A stretch of 64,000 nucleotides of DNA from JAHOYW01 sp963664605 (GCA_963664605.1 OY761536.1:62001-126000), one strand, 5' to 3'; shown: positions 26,638 to 36,633, numbered from the stretch's first letter. The notes: generated from the sequence alone by a model not told the origin. A program made the numbers and translations.

Positions 26638-29600
26638 ATGATGCTGAAAAAATTAATAAATGAATTAAAAAATCCCGGCAGCAAGTATCGGGGAGCTCCG
26701 TTTTGGGCATGGAACGGTGAACTTGAAACAGATGAACTGCGTAAGCAGATCAGGTATATGCATAAAATGGGACTCGGCGGTTTTTTCATGCATTCCAGGG
26801 TCGGTTTGGCAACAGATTATCTTTCGCCGAAATGGTTTGAATGCGTGAAGGCCTGTATCGATGAAGCGGAAAAGCTTGATATGCAAGCCTGGCTTTATGA
26901 TGAGGACCGCTGGCCGTCCGGTGCGGCCGGCGGTCTGGTAACGGTCAACCCTGAATTTCGTGCGAGAAAGCTTATATGTGAAGAGCTTACCGATGTATCG
27001 AAAATAAACGCAAAGGCCGATACTCTGGCATTTTATCTGGCAAAAATAAACGGCGGCAATGCCAAAAATCTCAAACGGCTTTCTACTGTACCCCAAACAA
27101 TCCCGTCGGGCAAAACGTTAATACACTTTTATGTTGAGGTAGATGAAACTTCATCATGGTACAACGGGCAAACCTATCTGGACACCTTGAATTATGATGC
27201 AGTGAGAAAATTTATAGATGTAACTCATGAGGCTTACCTGAAGGAAATTGGAAACGAATTCGGTAAGCGGGTCCCCGGTATATTCACTGATGAACCCAAT
27301 TATGGCAGAGTCTGGCAGGAATTGGGAAATGCTAAATACGGCTCCCCGTGGACAGAAAGATTGCCTGAAGTATTCAAAGAACGCTATGGCTATGACCTGT
27401 TAGAACATCTTCCGGAATTGTTTTATTATTTCGCTGATGCTGAAGTATCCAAAGTAAAATTAAATTATATTGACTATCTGACTCATTTGTTTGTCGACGC
27501 GTTCGCGAAGCAAATCGGTGAATGGTGCGAAAAACATAACATGCTGCATACTGGACACATGCTTGAAGAGGATACTCTCAGTCATCAAACAAATGTTGTC
27601 GGAAGCTGCATGCGTTCTTATGAATACATGCAGGCGCCCGGGATTGATATGCTTACCGAACACTGGCGGGCTTATGATACCGCCAAACAGCTAAGTTCCG
27701 CCGCGCATCAGTTCGACTGCAAATGGCGTTTGTCAGAAACTTACGGCTGCACTGGCTGGGATTTTCCTTTTGCCGGTCACAAGGCAGTTGGGGACTGGCA
27801 GGCGGCACTTGGTATTAATCTGCGCTGCCAGCATCTCGCCTGGTACACTATGGAAGGAGAAGCCAAGCGCGATTATCCGGCAAGTATATTTTATCAATCA
27901 CCATGGTGGCGGGAGTACAGCAAAGTAGAAGATTATTTTGCTCGCATTAATCTAGCCATGACACAAGGGCAGGAAATCAGAGATGTCCTTGTCATCCATC
28001 CCGTTGAGTCAACATGGACAATGATCGGCAAAAGCTGGAAAGAAAAACCTGAAGTGCTGGATTTTGACCGTAATTTTATAGAACTGCGGGATTGTCTGCT
28101 GGGCGCTAATATTGATTTCGATTACGGCGATGAGGATATTCTTGCGCGGTACAGTTCTATTAAAGGAAGTGTATTTAAGGTAAAGCAGGCAGAATATAAA
28201 GTTATTATCGTCCCCAAAATGTTGACGGTAAGAGCGTCTACTCTTAAACTTTTAGAGGAATTTGCATTACAAGGAGGTAAAGTTGTCTTTGCAGGTTCTC
28301 CTGCTAAGTATATTGATGGTGAAAAGTCTAATGCAATGGAATTATTTGCTAAAACCTGTAATAAATTTACAATCGGGCAAGAGTTGATTGAAGATATTTC
28401 TAAAATTGCGGGCAGAATATCCATTAAGGATAATAATGGACAAGAAATTTTTAATACTCTTTATCAACATCGTGAAGATAAGAAAAACGCATATTTATTC
28501 ATATGCAACGCTGGTCATGAAGAAAAACCTCCTATTGATAAAATTGATGAAACTTTGTCTATCGAAAGGACTAAATCAATTCCCGCAATGACTATCTATA
28601 TAAAAACAGATAAAGCTGGAACGGTTTTGGAAGTTGACTTGGAAACCGGTAAAACCATGCGAGTTGATGCACAAAAAATTCCTGACGGCTGGAGGATAAA
28701 ATCAAATCTCGCGGCGTTGGGCAGCAGATTATTTATCATTAGTTCAAATAATGAAGCAATGAAATTACCAGAAGCAAAGCAGCTTACAATTGAGTCTACA
28801 GAAGCAATCAGCGCAGACAAATATGATATTATTCTTTCCGAAGAAAATGTTCTGCCGCTGGCGGTAGCTGAATTTAAAATATCTGACAACAATTGGGAAA
28901 ATGCCGATCATGTCCTTAATATCGACAAAAAAATACGGGAACATTTAAAGGTTCAATGCCGTGGCGGGCGTATGGAACAACCCTGGGTCAGGAAAGGACA
29001 GCTTTCTGAAAGAACTGTCGACATAAAATTAAAATACGAGTTTTTCTGTAGTGTGCTTCCTGCCGGAAATCTTTATCTCGGGCTAGAAAAACCGGAAACA
29101 TTCAGAATAAGCCTTAATGGAGAAGAAATACCGTACGGGGAGAATTGCGGTTGGTGGTGTGATAAGTCATTGAAGAAACTGACTGTTGACCCGGCATTAT
29201 TGAGAAACGGAAAAAATGAATTACTGCTGGAATGCAGCTATTCAGAAGCTCATCCCGGCTTGGAATACATTTACCTGCTCGGCAGTTTCGGAATAGAGTT
29301 GAATGGCTTGAAACAGACGGTTTCCGCCCCGGTAAAGAGTTTAAAAATCGGAAACTGGTGCAGTCAAGGGCTGCCGTTTTATTCCGGCAATATAACATAT
29401 AAATGCCGTATTAAAGCAAATTTGAAAACTGGTGAACGCATTTTTGTAAAATTACCCGAATATCGCGGTGCATGCGCAAAACTGTTTGTAAACGGACAGG
29501 AGGCGGGTGTAGTTGCCTGGGAACCTAACGAGTTGGATATTACTGATTTTGTTGAAGCCGGCGCTAATGAACTCATGATAGAAATATTTTCCAGCCGCAG

Positions 29601-29739
29601 GAATTCCCACGGCCCGCTATTCAATTCCGAAAAGTGGCCTTTCTGGACGGGACCGGCTCAATACCACGAGTTCACCGGCAAATTTAATCTGGTTCCATGC
29701 GGTATACTGAAATCTCCGGAAATCGTGATTAAAAAGTAA
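26638..29739 (+). CDS. GH106-like alpha-L-rhamnosidase
   Basis: About 1033 residues, no signal peptide. The start PGSKYRGAPFWAWNGELETD, followed by MGLGGFFMHSRVGL and the hallmark LYDEDRWPSGAAGG, is that of GH106 and related large rhamnosidase-like hydrolases. Further barrel segments include VPGIFTDEPNYG and FDCKWRLSETYGCTGWDFPF; C-terminal jelly-roll domains follow (about 780-1033). AGGAG lies 4 nt before the ATG at 26638 and 7 nt before a second ATG at 26641, so either may be used; the longer open frame upstream is rejected because the promoter lies in it. Known GH106 enzymes release L-rhamnose from rhamnogalacturonan, so this fits the PL26-like genes nearby. It faces the long minus-strand operon with a 4-bp gap. 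Confidence 0.85.
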   Translation: MMLKKLINELKNPGSKYRGAPFWAWNGELETDELRKQIRYMHKMGLGGFFMHSRVGLATDYLSPKWFECVKACIDEAEKLDMQAWLYDEDRWPSGAAGGLVTVNPEFRARKLICEELTDVSKINAKADTLAFYLAKINGGNAKNLKRLSTVPQTIPSGKTLIHFYVEVDETSSWYNGQTYLDTLNYDAVRKFIDVTHEAYLKEIGNEFGKRVPGIFTDEPNYGRVWQELGNAKYGSPWTERLPEVFKERYGYDLLEHLPELFYYFADAEVSKVKLNYIDYLTHLFVDAFAKQIGEWCEKHNMLHTGHMLEEDTLSHQTNVVGSCMRSYEYMQAPGIDMLTEHWRAYDTAKQLSSAAHQFDCKWRLSETYGCTGWDFPFAGHKAVGDWQAALGINLRCQHLAWYTMEGEAKRDYPASIFYQSPWWREYSKVEDYFARINLAMTQGQEIRDVLVIHPVESTWTMIGKSWKEKPEVLDFDRNFIELRDCLLGANIDFDYGDEDILARYSSIKGSVFKVKQAEYKVIIVPKMLTVRASTLKLLEEFALQGGKVVFAGSPAKYIDGEKSNAMELFAKTCNKFTIGQELIEDISKIAGRISIKDNNGQEIFNTLYQHREDKKNAYLFICNAGHEEKPPIDKIDETLSIERTKSIPAMTIYIKTDKAGTVLEVDLETGKTMRVDAQKIPDGWRIKSNLAALGSRLFIISSNNEAMKLPEAKQLTIESTEAISADKYDIILSEENVLPLAVAEFKISDNNWENADHVLNIDKKIREHLKVQCRGGRMEQPWVRKGQLSERTVDIKLKYEFFCSVLPAGNLYLGLEKPETFRISLNGEEIPYGENCGWWCDKSLKKLTVDPALLRNGKNELLLECSYSEAHPGLEYIYLLGSFGIELNGLKQTVSAPVKSLKIGNWCSQGLPFYSGNITYKCRIKANLKTGERIFVKLPEYRGACAKLFVNGQEAGVVAWEPNELDITDFVEAGANELMIEIFSSRRNSHGPLFNSEKWPFWTGPAQYHEFTGKFNLVPCGILKSPEIVIKK

Positions 29740-29743
29740 TATT

Positions 29744-30958
29744 TTACAATTTCAGAAATTTATTAAAATCTATTTTGCATTTGTCTTCAACTGATTTATC
29801 CGCGGCGAAGCACAGCATCGCACTGTCAAAGCCTGCTTCCAACGTCGCACCCGGTTGAAGACTTCTGTCATTCATCATTTCAATAAAAACATCAACATGC
29901 TTGCGGTTCGCTCCACCATGTCCTGACCCATCGTCTGTGAGTTTGAACGTTTCGATATTATCTGTGAATCTATCATGCAGGTGAATCTCATTATCTTCCA
30001 TACGCCCGAAAACTGAACCTTTTGTTCCAATGATTTTAATATGACGCCCCGAACTTTTTCCGGCTCCCGAAAAATCCATTACAAATGAAGCTAAAATACC
30101 ATTTTCATATTCTATCTGTACTGACTGGTGGTCGTAAATATCATGTCCATTGTTATATATACAAGCAGAATTATCTCTCGTAAATCTGTAAAGCAGCCCA
30201 TCATTGGCTTTATTGATTTGGTCTGGATGATTGTAAACTTCCGGAGGGAGATAATATATACAAGACTTCCGTATATTGCACTGGTCACAGCGTTCCGGCA
30301 GGTCAGGATTCGGCCTCAACGCACGTCTGCCGGCAAAGGAACTGACATAAGCTGCTTTTGAGCCGGCAATCCAACTCAGCATATCCATATCATGGCAGGC
30401 TTTTTCAAGCAGCGAGCCACCGCTGGTCTTTTTAAAACGCCGCCAGTCGCTTCTGAACATCACAGAGGTTGTCATGACCGCTGGTATTTCATCCGCCTGC
30501 ATGCTAATGATCTCGCCGATTGCCCCGCTGCGTACCAGCTCTTCAGCTTTTTTATAGAAAGGAGCCGAACGCAATACAAAACCGACAATCACTTGAGCGT
30601 TAAATTTATTTTTTATTTTTAAAAGCCTTTTGCAACTTTCTGGACTTTCAGCCACAGGCTTTTCCAATGCGACAACCCAGCCGCGCTTCATTGCCTCAAC
30701 AGCCGGTTCCACATGCTGATGATTAGGGGTACTGATAACAACACCGTCGATATCAAGCTGATCGTACATATCCCGCCAATTATCATATTGAGAAACTTTA
30801 CCAACCAAATTATTGAGCCCCAAAAACAACTTCCGGTTGTCAGCAGAAACATCCGCTATACCGACAATATCCATTTGTTCTTTAGCTCCATATCGGGTAT
30901 ATGCCCCGGCCCGCCCGCCTGTACCTATAAACGCTACTTTCTTTTTCATTTTTTTCAT
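29744..30958 (-). CDS. Gfo/Idh/MocA family oxidoreductase
   Basis: 404 residues. N-terminal NAD(P)-binding Rossmann fold (KKVAFIGTGGRAGAYTRYG) and the family motif EKP (Glu99-Lys100-Pro101), followed by the alpha/beta dimerisation and substrate domain. A cysteine cluster RCDQCNIRKSC, common in one subfamily, lies near residue 225. Such enzymes oxidise or reduce sugars, inositols or sugar acids. It is the last gene of the minus-strand operon, 12 bp after the DUF4838 gene. A second Met (residue 4) is an alternative start. Confidence 0.88.
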   Translation of the reverse strand: MKKMKKKVAFIGTGGRAGAYTRYGAKEQMDIVGIADVSADNRKLFLGLNNLVGKVSQYDNWRDMYDQLDIDGVVISTPNHQHVEPAVEAMKRGWVVALEKPVAESPESCKRLLKIKNKFNAQVIVGFVLRSAPFYKKAEELVRSGAIGEIISMQADEIPAVMTTSVMFRSDWRRFKKTSGGSLLEKACHDMDMLSWIAGSKAAYVSSFAGRRALRPNPDLPERCDQCNIRKSCIYYLPPEVYNHPDQINKANDGLLYRFTRDNSACIYNNGHDIYDHQSVQIEYENGILASFVMDFSGAGKSSGRHIKIIGTKGSVFGRMEDNEIHLHDRFTDNIETFKLTDDGSGHGGANRKHVDVFIEMMNDRSLQPGATLEAGFDSAMLCFAADKSVEDKCKIDFNKFLKL

Positions 30959-30970
30959 TTTATCATCTAG

Positions 30971-32896
30971 TTAAAACGATGGCAGCATAGTCGGAAAATC
31001 ATCTTTCAATGCACTGCTATAACTGTTAATTTTTCTTTTTAGACCAGGAGATTTTTCAATTTCCTTTGCATATTTACTTGCCATCTTATCAAAAATACAG
31101 AATGCTTCAGCACACATAGAAAAAGCTTGTTTGTCAGCTTCTTCTGCTTCAATCCTTTCCAATGCGGCTTCTTTTCTAAAAGCAAATGCCATCAGGACAT
31201 GACACCCCAGAAGGGTAAAAGACTTTTGCATATCTAAATTAAAAATTATATTTTCTATACGCTTTATGACATCTGTATTATTCGCATTTTTCAAGGCGCG
31301 TGAAAGTATATTCTCAACCCGCAGGAATTTTTCTTCGACCTGCGCAAGAGTAGCTTCGTGGATGGGAATATAATACCCCGAAAGTTCATAAGTAGTAACA
31401 ATGCTTCTTAAAATATCAGCAATTCTGAATCCAGCCAGCAGGGCTTTGTTATGCAGTTCGTTCAAACTTGCGTAAAAGTTCCGCATATCCCCCGCCGCAT
31501 CCTCAAAAACAGCATTAAGTAAACTATTGTTGAGTTGATCCATGTTGACTTCAGGGTTCCATAAAGTCTCGCCCAAAACATGCATTTCACGGAAAAGCCA
31601 AAGAAACTCTTCATGCATGCAATAGCATGCCAGGCTTCCTTTTACGCCGATTGCATTATAATATCTCATATCATCCTGAATAACTTCTGATATTTCAAAA
31701 ATATTATGGCAACTTAGGTTCAAATCAGGATAATATGAAAATACGATAGAAGATCCAAGTTCCCGCCAGCCGCAAAGGTCTTCACAACATTGGCGGTGAC
31801 TGCGGAGAGGATGGAATTTTTTTTGTGCTTTTTCTTTTGAACAATCCGAAGCAAAATGCCCGCGTCCGTACCAAAAATCATTTATCGGTTGAGTAAAGTT
31901 CCTAGACCAGTAATGACAAACGCTAGTCGTAATCGCGGGGTGAGGTTTTATATTATCAGGAGGAGATACATATCCTACATAGGCAAGATGATCTATTATC
32001 AAATCAGGAAATTTCTTTATTATTTTTTCTGTAATGCTGTTTACATAATTAAGTACAATATATCCCATTTCCCCGGATGCCAACTCACGGCTGTCAAAAT
32101 CAATTCCGTCAAGCGGCCATAGGCCGAGATATTTTACATCAGGGTGTTTTTCCAGAAAAGCAATTATAGACCGGCTTATTTCCGGTATGCTTTCCAGGCA
32201 TGAAAAACGCAACTGCCGTCCAAAACGGTTCTCAACGTCCGCATACCATTCAGGATGTTCTGCATAATACTTTGATTCGGGTAAAAAGAAATTCAAGCTG
32301 TGGACTCCTAAGTCAAGATCGAGGTCACGATCCTGAATAAAGGGGCCTAGTCTATGAGCCATTTGTTCCCAAAGCCTGATATTTATTTGTATGCGATTAT
32401 ACCTGAGTTTAGCCAGCCAGTCAATAAAATTTTCATAGAAATCAACATCAACACAAGTATCTGTATGAAAGCCAAGGCCTCTTTGTGGAAATGCCGGGCT
32501 TTCCACCCTGCAGCTCGTTGGAATATTTAAAGAAGCCTGTTCCGGTATTTTTTCCAGTTTATCAGCGCTTATCGCAAATTCACAAGCAAGTTCCGCTCGA
32601 AGAAAATCGTAAACTGCATAAAGTAGCGTTCGCGGCCTGTTGCCATAAAAAGATACTCGCCTATTGTCAATAACTATAATATAAGATTCAGAGCTGTCAT
32701 CGGGAATAAGGTCTTGAATATGTTCAGCATCATCAAAAAGAGAAAGATGAAAATCTCCTGAAGGCTTATCTGAAAACTTAAAATCTGTTTTGAATATTTT
32801 TCCTAAATAACTTTGCAGTTCTTTAGCTGCAAAGCTTAGTTCCTCTCTGGAATTATTAAAGGAAATTGTATAGTTGCTTAAATTGTTAATTATCAT
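30971..32896 (-). CDS. Cytoplasmic DUF4838-type glycosidase-like protein
   Basis: 641 residues from the ATG at 32896, which overlaps the upstream TGA (ATGA) with GGAG nine bases ahead; an in-frame ATG at 32911 and one deep in the upstream gene (33037) are less likely. The N-terminal part has the DUF4838/alpha-glucuronidase-like fold (SFAAKELQSYLGKIF, SYIIVIDNRRVSFYGNRPRT, LLYAVYDFLRAELACEF), then a barrel (RYNRIQINIRLWEQM, VKYLGLWPLDGIDFDSREL). Unlike the three larger relatives in this window it has no signal peptide, no binding modules and no CECxRC cluster at the corresponding place. It probably handles oligosaccharides inside the cell. Confidence 0.82.
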   Translation of the reverse strand: MIINNLSNYTISFNNSREELSFAAKELQSYLGKIFKTDFKFSDKPSGDFHLSLFDDAEHIQDLIPDDSSESYIIVIDNRRVSFYGNRPRTLLYAVYDFLRAELACEFAISADKLEKIPEQASLNIPTSCRVESPAFPQRGLGFHTDTCVDVDFYENFIDWLAKLRYNRIQINIRLWEQMAHRLGPFIQDRDLDLDLGVHSLNFFLPESKYYAEHPEWYADVENRFGRQLRFSCLESIPEISRSIIAFLEKHPDVKYLGLWPLDGIDFDSRELASGEMGYIVLNYVNSITEKIIKKFPDLIIDHLAYVGYVSPPDNIKPHPAITTSVCHYWSRNFTQPINDFWYGRGHFASDCSKEKAQKKFHPLRSHRQCCEDLCGWRELGSSIVFSYYPDLNLSCHNIFEISEVIQDDMRYYNAIGVKGSLACYCMHEEFLWLFREMHVLGETLWNPEVNMDQLNNSLLNAVFEDAAGDMRNFYASLNELHNKALLAGFRIADILRSIVTTYELSGYYIPIHEATLAQVEEKFLRVENILSRALKNANNTDVIKRIENIIFNLDMQKSFTLLGCHVLMAFAFRKEAALERIEAEEADKQAFSMCAEAFCIFDKMASKYAKEIEKSPGLKRKINSYSSALKDDFPTMLPSF

Positions 32897-34023
32897 TTTT
32901 TTATTCTCCATAAAGTCGCCGCAATATGTCTGACTCCGCCATTCTGTTGTATCGGGTCGTTTGCCAGATTCATATAATAAACGGTTAAAATATTCCCTTC
33001 CGGCGTAATTACTGATCTCGGGTAACCTAAATCCCAACTACCGCCGTCATTACGAATTATAATCTCATTTCCCCAGCTTGCTCCGTCATCGGTACTGACC
33101 CTGGCTCTTATGCCGTAACCTTCCTGCCTGTAACCATAAACGCATATAATACTCCTGTCAGGCATCAGGAGAAGATTAGCCGGAGCGCCCCAGTCATTGA
33201 CCCTGGAAAGGAATTCCCAAGTTCTTCCTTCGTCATTAGAGCAATATATTTGGGTAAATGCGTTATAACCGTTATACTGCCTTCTTACTGCCATGAGGAT
33301 AGTGCCATTTGGAAGTAACAGCGTATATGGAAGGATTCCACATGGAAACTTTGGTTTTAGTTCGACTTCTGATAAAAATCCCCAACTTGCCCCGCCGTTC
33401 CAACTCGCCCAGACCACCGGAGAAGCTTCCTCTCCAATTCCGGTGACTTTATCGTCAAGATGCTTTCGTGAAGCGTAGCCGAACAAAAGCAGCATTCCAT
33501 CTTCCCTCACAATATAAGACGGTCTTCCGCTGGCGAATGAATATGTATAACGGTCTGCTCCCGGCAGCCAGGTTGGAAGCCGGACAGGATCTGACCAGCT
33601 ACGTCCCCGATCTGTCGATACCATGGTGATAACTCCGGCAGGCTTTGCTTTTGTCGGGAAACCAAAGCCGCTCCAAAGCATATAGCCATCAGCCCTTGGA
33701 TCATACGATTTTTCGGAGCATTCTCCGCGTACTGCGTTGTCGGCTCTTTTATCAAATTCAGGTCTTTTTAAAAAACTGGTAATGGAATTTTCAGGCCATG
33801 ACTTTCCGCCATCGAATGAACGAATAAAGACCTGTTCTCCTCCATCCGGGTCCATTTTTCCATGTTGAATATTCTCTCCTTTGCTGTAATCAGCTTTATT
33901 CCTAGTAAAGCCGACAACGATTTCACCGTCATCAAACTGCCACATTCCGCCATTAAACGGCCAGGCAGCGAATTCATCTTCTTTCCGATAAACAATACTG
34001 TGATTTAAAACTTCTGTTTTCAT
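32893..34023 (-). CDS. BNR/Asp-box sialidase-like protein
   Basis: 376 residues, no signal peptide. Five Asp-box motifs mark a six-bladed propeller: SFDGGKSW, STDRGRSW, SWNGGASW, SNDEGRTW and STDDGASW. An early FAAWPFNGG and a late NDGGSWDLGYPRS are shared with the paralogue at 36652. Members include true sialidases, but this cytoplasmic subfamily occurs in many glycan loci and may act on other acidic sugars or be a lyase or epimerase; the sialidase arginine triad cannot be confirmed by eye. It overlaps the next gene by 4 bp and follows the aldolase gene by 42 bp. Confidence 0.82.
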   Translation of the reverse strand: MKTEVLNHSIVYRKEDEFAAWPFNGGMWQFDDGEIVVGFTRNKADYSKGENIQHGKMDPDGGEQVFIRSFDGGKSWPENSITSFLKRPEFDKRADNAVRGECSEKSYDPRADGYMLWSGFGFPTKAKPAGVITMVSTDRGRSWSDPVRLPTWLPGADRYTYSFASGRPSYIVREDGMLLLFGYASRKHLDDKVTGIGEEASPVVWASWNGGASWGFLSEVELKPKFPCGILPYTLLLPNGTILMAVRRQYNGYNAFTQIYCSNDEGRTWEFLSRVNDWGAPANLLLMPDRSIICVYGYRQEGYGIRARVSTDDGASWGNEIIIRNDGGSWDLGYPRSVITPEGNILTVYYMNLANDPIQQNGGVRHIAATLWRIKK

Positions 34024-34065
34024 CCAAATTTTTCCTGTCTGATTTGCTGCTATTTTTTAATTGGT

Positions 34066-34809
34066 TTATGATATAATTTCTTTGAAGGACTTACTCAATA
34101 TTCCTATATCGGTTCCCATTGAAAAAAAAGAAAATCCTGCTTCTTTGTACTTGTTCAATAAGCTTTTATCTCTAAGGATCATCCCCATTTTTTTACCGTA
34201 TTTTTCGCATGCCGCCCTGACTTTCCTCTCCGCTTCAATAATAAGCGGGGAGTCATATTCCCTGAAACATCCAAGGTTCAGGCTTAAATCCGAATGTCCT
34301 ACAAAAAGAATATCCACACCATCAACCGCGGCTATTTCAAAAACATTATCTACGCTTTCCCGGGTTTCTATTTGAACTATGGCGAGAATTTTTTTATTAG
34401 CGTCCGCATGATATTCCGGAAAAGAAAAACCATAAGCCGCTGCCCTGCTGCTGCCCGACATACCTCTTATTCCATCAGGCGGATAACGCAGGAACTTTAT
34501 AAATCTTCGCGCGTCATCCGCTGTATTTACCATTGGAACCATGATTCCAGAAGCGCCGAAATCAAGAATTCTTTTTATAAAATAAGCTTCACAAGCAGGA
34601 ATTCTGACGATAGGCGCAGCATCAGCATCGTGTAAGCACTGTATTTGCTGTAGAGTTTCTGATTCACTCCCAAGGCCATGCTCCATATCCAGAAGAAGCC
34701 AATCGAAACCTGCCCGGGAAGCAATTTCACCTACTACAGAAGAACCTGATGAAATCCACATTCCTTTGGTTATTTCCTCACTTAAAACTTTATCTTTTAT
34801 CCAATTCAT
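34066..34809 (-). CDS. HpcH/HpaI-type class II aldolase
   Basis: 247 residues. Catalytic residues line up with the E. coli HpaI numbering shifted by one: His44 (DMEHG), Arg69 (PIVRIPA), metal ligands Glu148 (VQIETRE) and Asp174 (GHSDLS), plus the YPPDGIRG loop. These enzymes split 4-hydroxy-2-oxo acids into pyruvate or oxaloacetate and an aldehyde. The family includes 2-keto-3-deoxy-L-rhamnonate aldolase, which would suit the rhamnose theme, but residues deciding specificity cannot be read here. Gene order with a kinase and an oxidoreductase suggests the last steps of a sugar-acid pathway. Confidence 0.9.
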   Translation of the reverse strand: MNWIKDKVLSEEITKGMWISSGSSVVGEIASRAGFDWLLLDMEHGLGSESETLQQIQCLHDADAAPIVRIPACEAYFIKRILDFGASGIMVPMVNTADDARRFIKFLRYPPDGIRGMSGSSRAAAYGFSFPEYHADANKKILAIVQIETRESVDNVFEIAAVDGVDILFVGHSDLSLNLGCFREYDSPLIIEAERKVRAACEKYGKKMGMILRDKSLLNKYKEAGFSFFSMGTDIGILSKSFKEIIS

Positions 34810-34818
34810 TTTGCCCCT

Positions 34819-35892
34819 TTAGTATTTGTTGAGGATTTCAATCGATTTGAATATCTTATTCATAGTATAATCTTTAAGCGAAACTCCATCAACGTTTTTA
34901 GACAGAAAAAAATCTTTTCCCTTGTCAAAGTATCCCATTTGATGCCTTATCGCTGTTTTCCAAAGCATGTTCCTTAATGTATGAAGCCATATCCGGCATC
35001 TAAAATTATCATAAATATCAAAATCAACACTGTAATTTTCCAGTATTGTTTCCATCACTGCTTCGCCATGAAAACAGTTCAGTATTCCCAAGTCATCAGC
35101 CGGGTCCCCTATTACCACGTCATCCCAGTCAATCAATGCCCTGATATTGTTTTCTGTTCCCAGCATATTCCAATAAGCAAGGTCACGATGCAAAAGCCTT
35201 CCCTGCTGAATATTAAGAAGTGAAGAAAAATTTTTAAAAATATCAATTATCTCATTGATTACTTTTGCTTCAAGTAAAGAATTATTTTGCAGATAGGCTA
35301 AATGGTCTTCAAGTTTTTTATTAAAATAATCGCTATAGCTTTTATCGAGTCCGCGTATTTCCTGTTTTTTCGCGAGCAAGTCCGTATTTAAAAAGCCGAA
35401 GCCTTTAAAATCAATACTATGGAGCATACTTAAATACTTTCCGGTCTGTCTGGATATTGAGTCAATATCAAGTAAATCATTTTTATAATAAAAATTCAAG
35501 TCTTTAACATTGATAAATTCCATAATCTGGAAACGAAGCGGATATTTGCTTTTAGTTATATCCGTATGGAAAACTTCTGGGACAGGAATCCCCGCCTGTG
35601 CAATGAGTTTCATAACAGCGGATTCGGCAAGCATATAATCATCATCCAGCATACCATCATCCGCCCTGAAAAAAAAGCTTTCCTTTCCTGAATCGACAAT
35701 GTAGGCAAAATGATTTCCATCATTTCCGGAAGGAGTTATTTTCTCAGGTGAATATCCAAGAAAATCTTCCATCGCGGCGCGTACGCAATCGTCAGCGCTA
35801 ACAAGCTCATATTTGTTTTCAAAAAAATAAAGCTGCTTATCTTCTTCTGTTAAGGGACAGTCGTATTTCCAGTAAAATATATTATCTCTCAT
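34819..35892 (-). CDS. APH-type small-molecule kinase
   Basis: 357 residues with the aminoglycoside-phosphotransferase fold: catalytic loop HRDLAYWN (Asp237, Asn242) and metal-binding IDWDD (Asp255). An N-terminal lobe with SFFFRADDG and VMKLIAQAGIPVPEVFHTD completes the kinase. In a sugar operon it more likely phosphorylates a sugar, amino sugar or choline-like compound than an antibiotic. It sits between the pseudopilin gene (18 bp) and the aldolase gene (9 bp). Acceptor unknown. Confidence 0.85.
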   Translation of the reverse strand: MRDNIFYWKYDCPLTEEDKQLYFFENKYELVSADDCVRAAMEDFLGYSPEKITPSGNDGNHFAYIVDSGKESFFFRADDGMLDDDYMLAESAVMKLIAQAGIPVPEVFHTDITKSKYPLRFQIMEFINVKDLNFYYKNDLLDIDSISRQTGKYLSMLHSIDFKGFGFLNTDLLAKKQEIRGLDKSYSDYFNKKLEDHLAYLQNNSLLEAKVINEIIDIFKNFSSLLNIQQGRLLHRDLAYWNMLGTENNIRALIDWDDVVIGDPADDLGILNCFHGEAVMETILENYSVDFDIYDNFRCRIWLHTLRNMLWKTAIRHQMGYFDKGKDFFLSKNVDGVSLKDYTMNKIFKSIEILNKY

Positions 35893-35910
35893 GAGTTTTT
35901 TATTATGCTT

Positions 35911-36633
35911 TTATAATTTACCCGCAAATCGATAGTCTTTGTCGCTATCGCTCATATATTGTAAATATTCTGAGTATGAAAATGAATCAACGTGCTGGTC
36001 AACGTAAAGCATGTTAGTCATACCGGCATGACGGAAATTAATAAATTGATCTTGTGCCAGATTCTTCTTATATATAACACTCCATGAATGACCATTATAA
36101 TCAGAGACCAGAAATGTTATGGAAGGACGGCTTACTTGATTAATCCTTATTTTCTTGGTTCCAAGCTTCTCTGCTCCTGCAAGCAAATAGCTTATGCCAT
36201 AATGTGACCCTGTCCATGCATACATGTCTTTATTCGTTGAACCGTATTGTTCCATTGACGCTTGATTGTACCACTGCCTTTGAACCTCTGAAGGACATGA
36301 ATAGACCCATCCCGGTTTAGGATATTCTTTACCCCATTGATTGTAATTCACGGAATCGCATTTCAGGTACTTTCCTGTTTCCAATTTGGCGAACCAATTT
36401 GTAGCCCGGCTGCTGGTAAAAGTTATCATAATATCATCATAATCTGAACTATACATTCCTATCGCAGTACCGATTTGCTTCAGGTTAGCGGCACAATTGA
36501 TACGTTTGGCTTTTTCCCGCGCTTTATTAAGCGCCGGCAATAACATTGAGGCGAGGATTGCTATGATAGCGATCACAACGAGGAGTTCGATGAGTGTGAA
36601 ATTTCCTGATTTTTTTTGTTTTTCCTGTTTCAT
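35911..36633 (-). CDS. Type II pseudopilin-like protein
   Basis: 240 residues. A basic N-terminus is followed by NFTLIELLVVIAIIAILASM, the class III signal and transmembrane helix; the residue before the predicted cleavage site is Asn, not Gly. The C-terminal signature is FRHAGMTNMLYVDQH, an H-X9-D motif with Gln replacing the usual Gly. GGAG precedes the start. It is embedded in the minus-strand catabolic operon (19 bp after the sialidase-like gene, 18 bp before the kinase gene), so it is expressed with these enzymes and may be dedicated to the same glycan. Confidence 0.88.
   Translation of the reverse strand: MKQEKQKKSGNFTLIELLVVIAIIAILASMLLPALNKAREKAKRINCAANLKQIGTAIGMYSSDYDDIMITFTSSRATNWFAKLETGKYLKCDSVNYNQWGKEYPKPGWVYSCPSEVQRQWYNQASMEQYGSTNKDMYAWTGSHYGISYLLAGAEKLGTKKIRINQVSRPSITFLVSDYNGHSWSVIYKKNLAQDQFINFRHAGMTNMLYVDQHVDSFSYSEYLQYMSDSDKDYRFAGKL

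Noticed and set aside
32897..33037. Longer start for the cytoplasmic DUF4838 gene
   Set aside because: The extension lies within the coding region of the sialidase-like gene in another frame; the ATGA overlap with GGAG upstream is a better start.
34819..35892. Aminoglycoside resistance gene
   Set aside because: The APH fold is shared by many metabolic kinases, and the gene sits inside a sugar operon; no resistance subfamily is recognisable.
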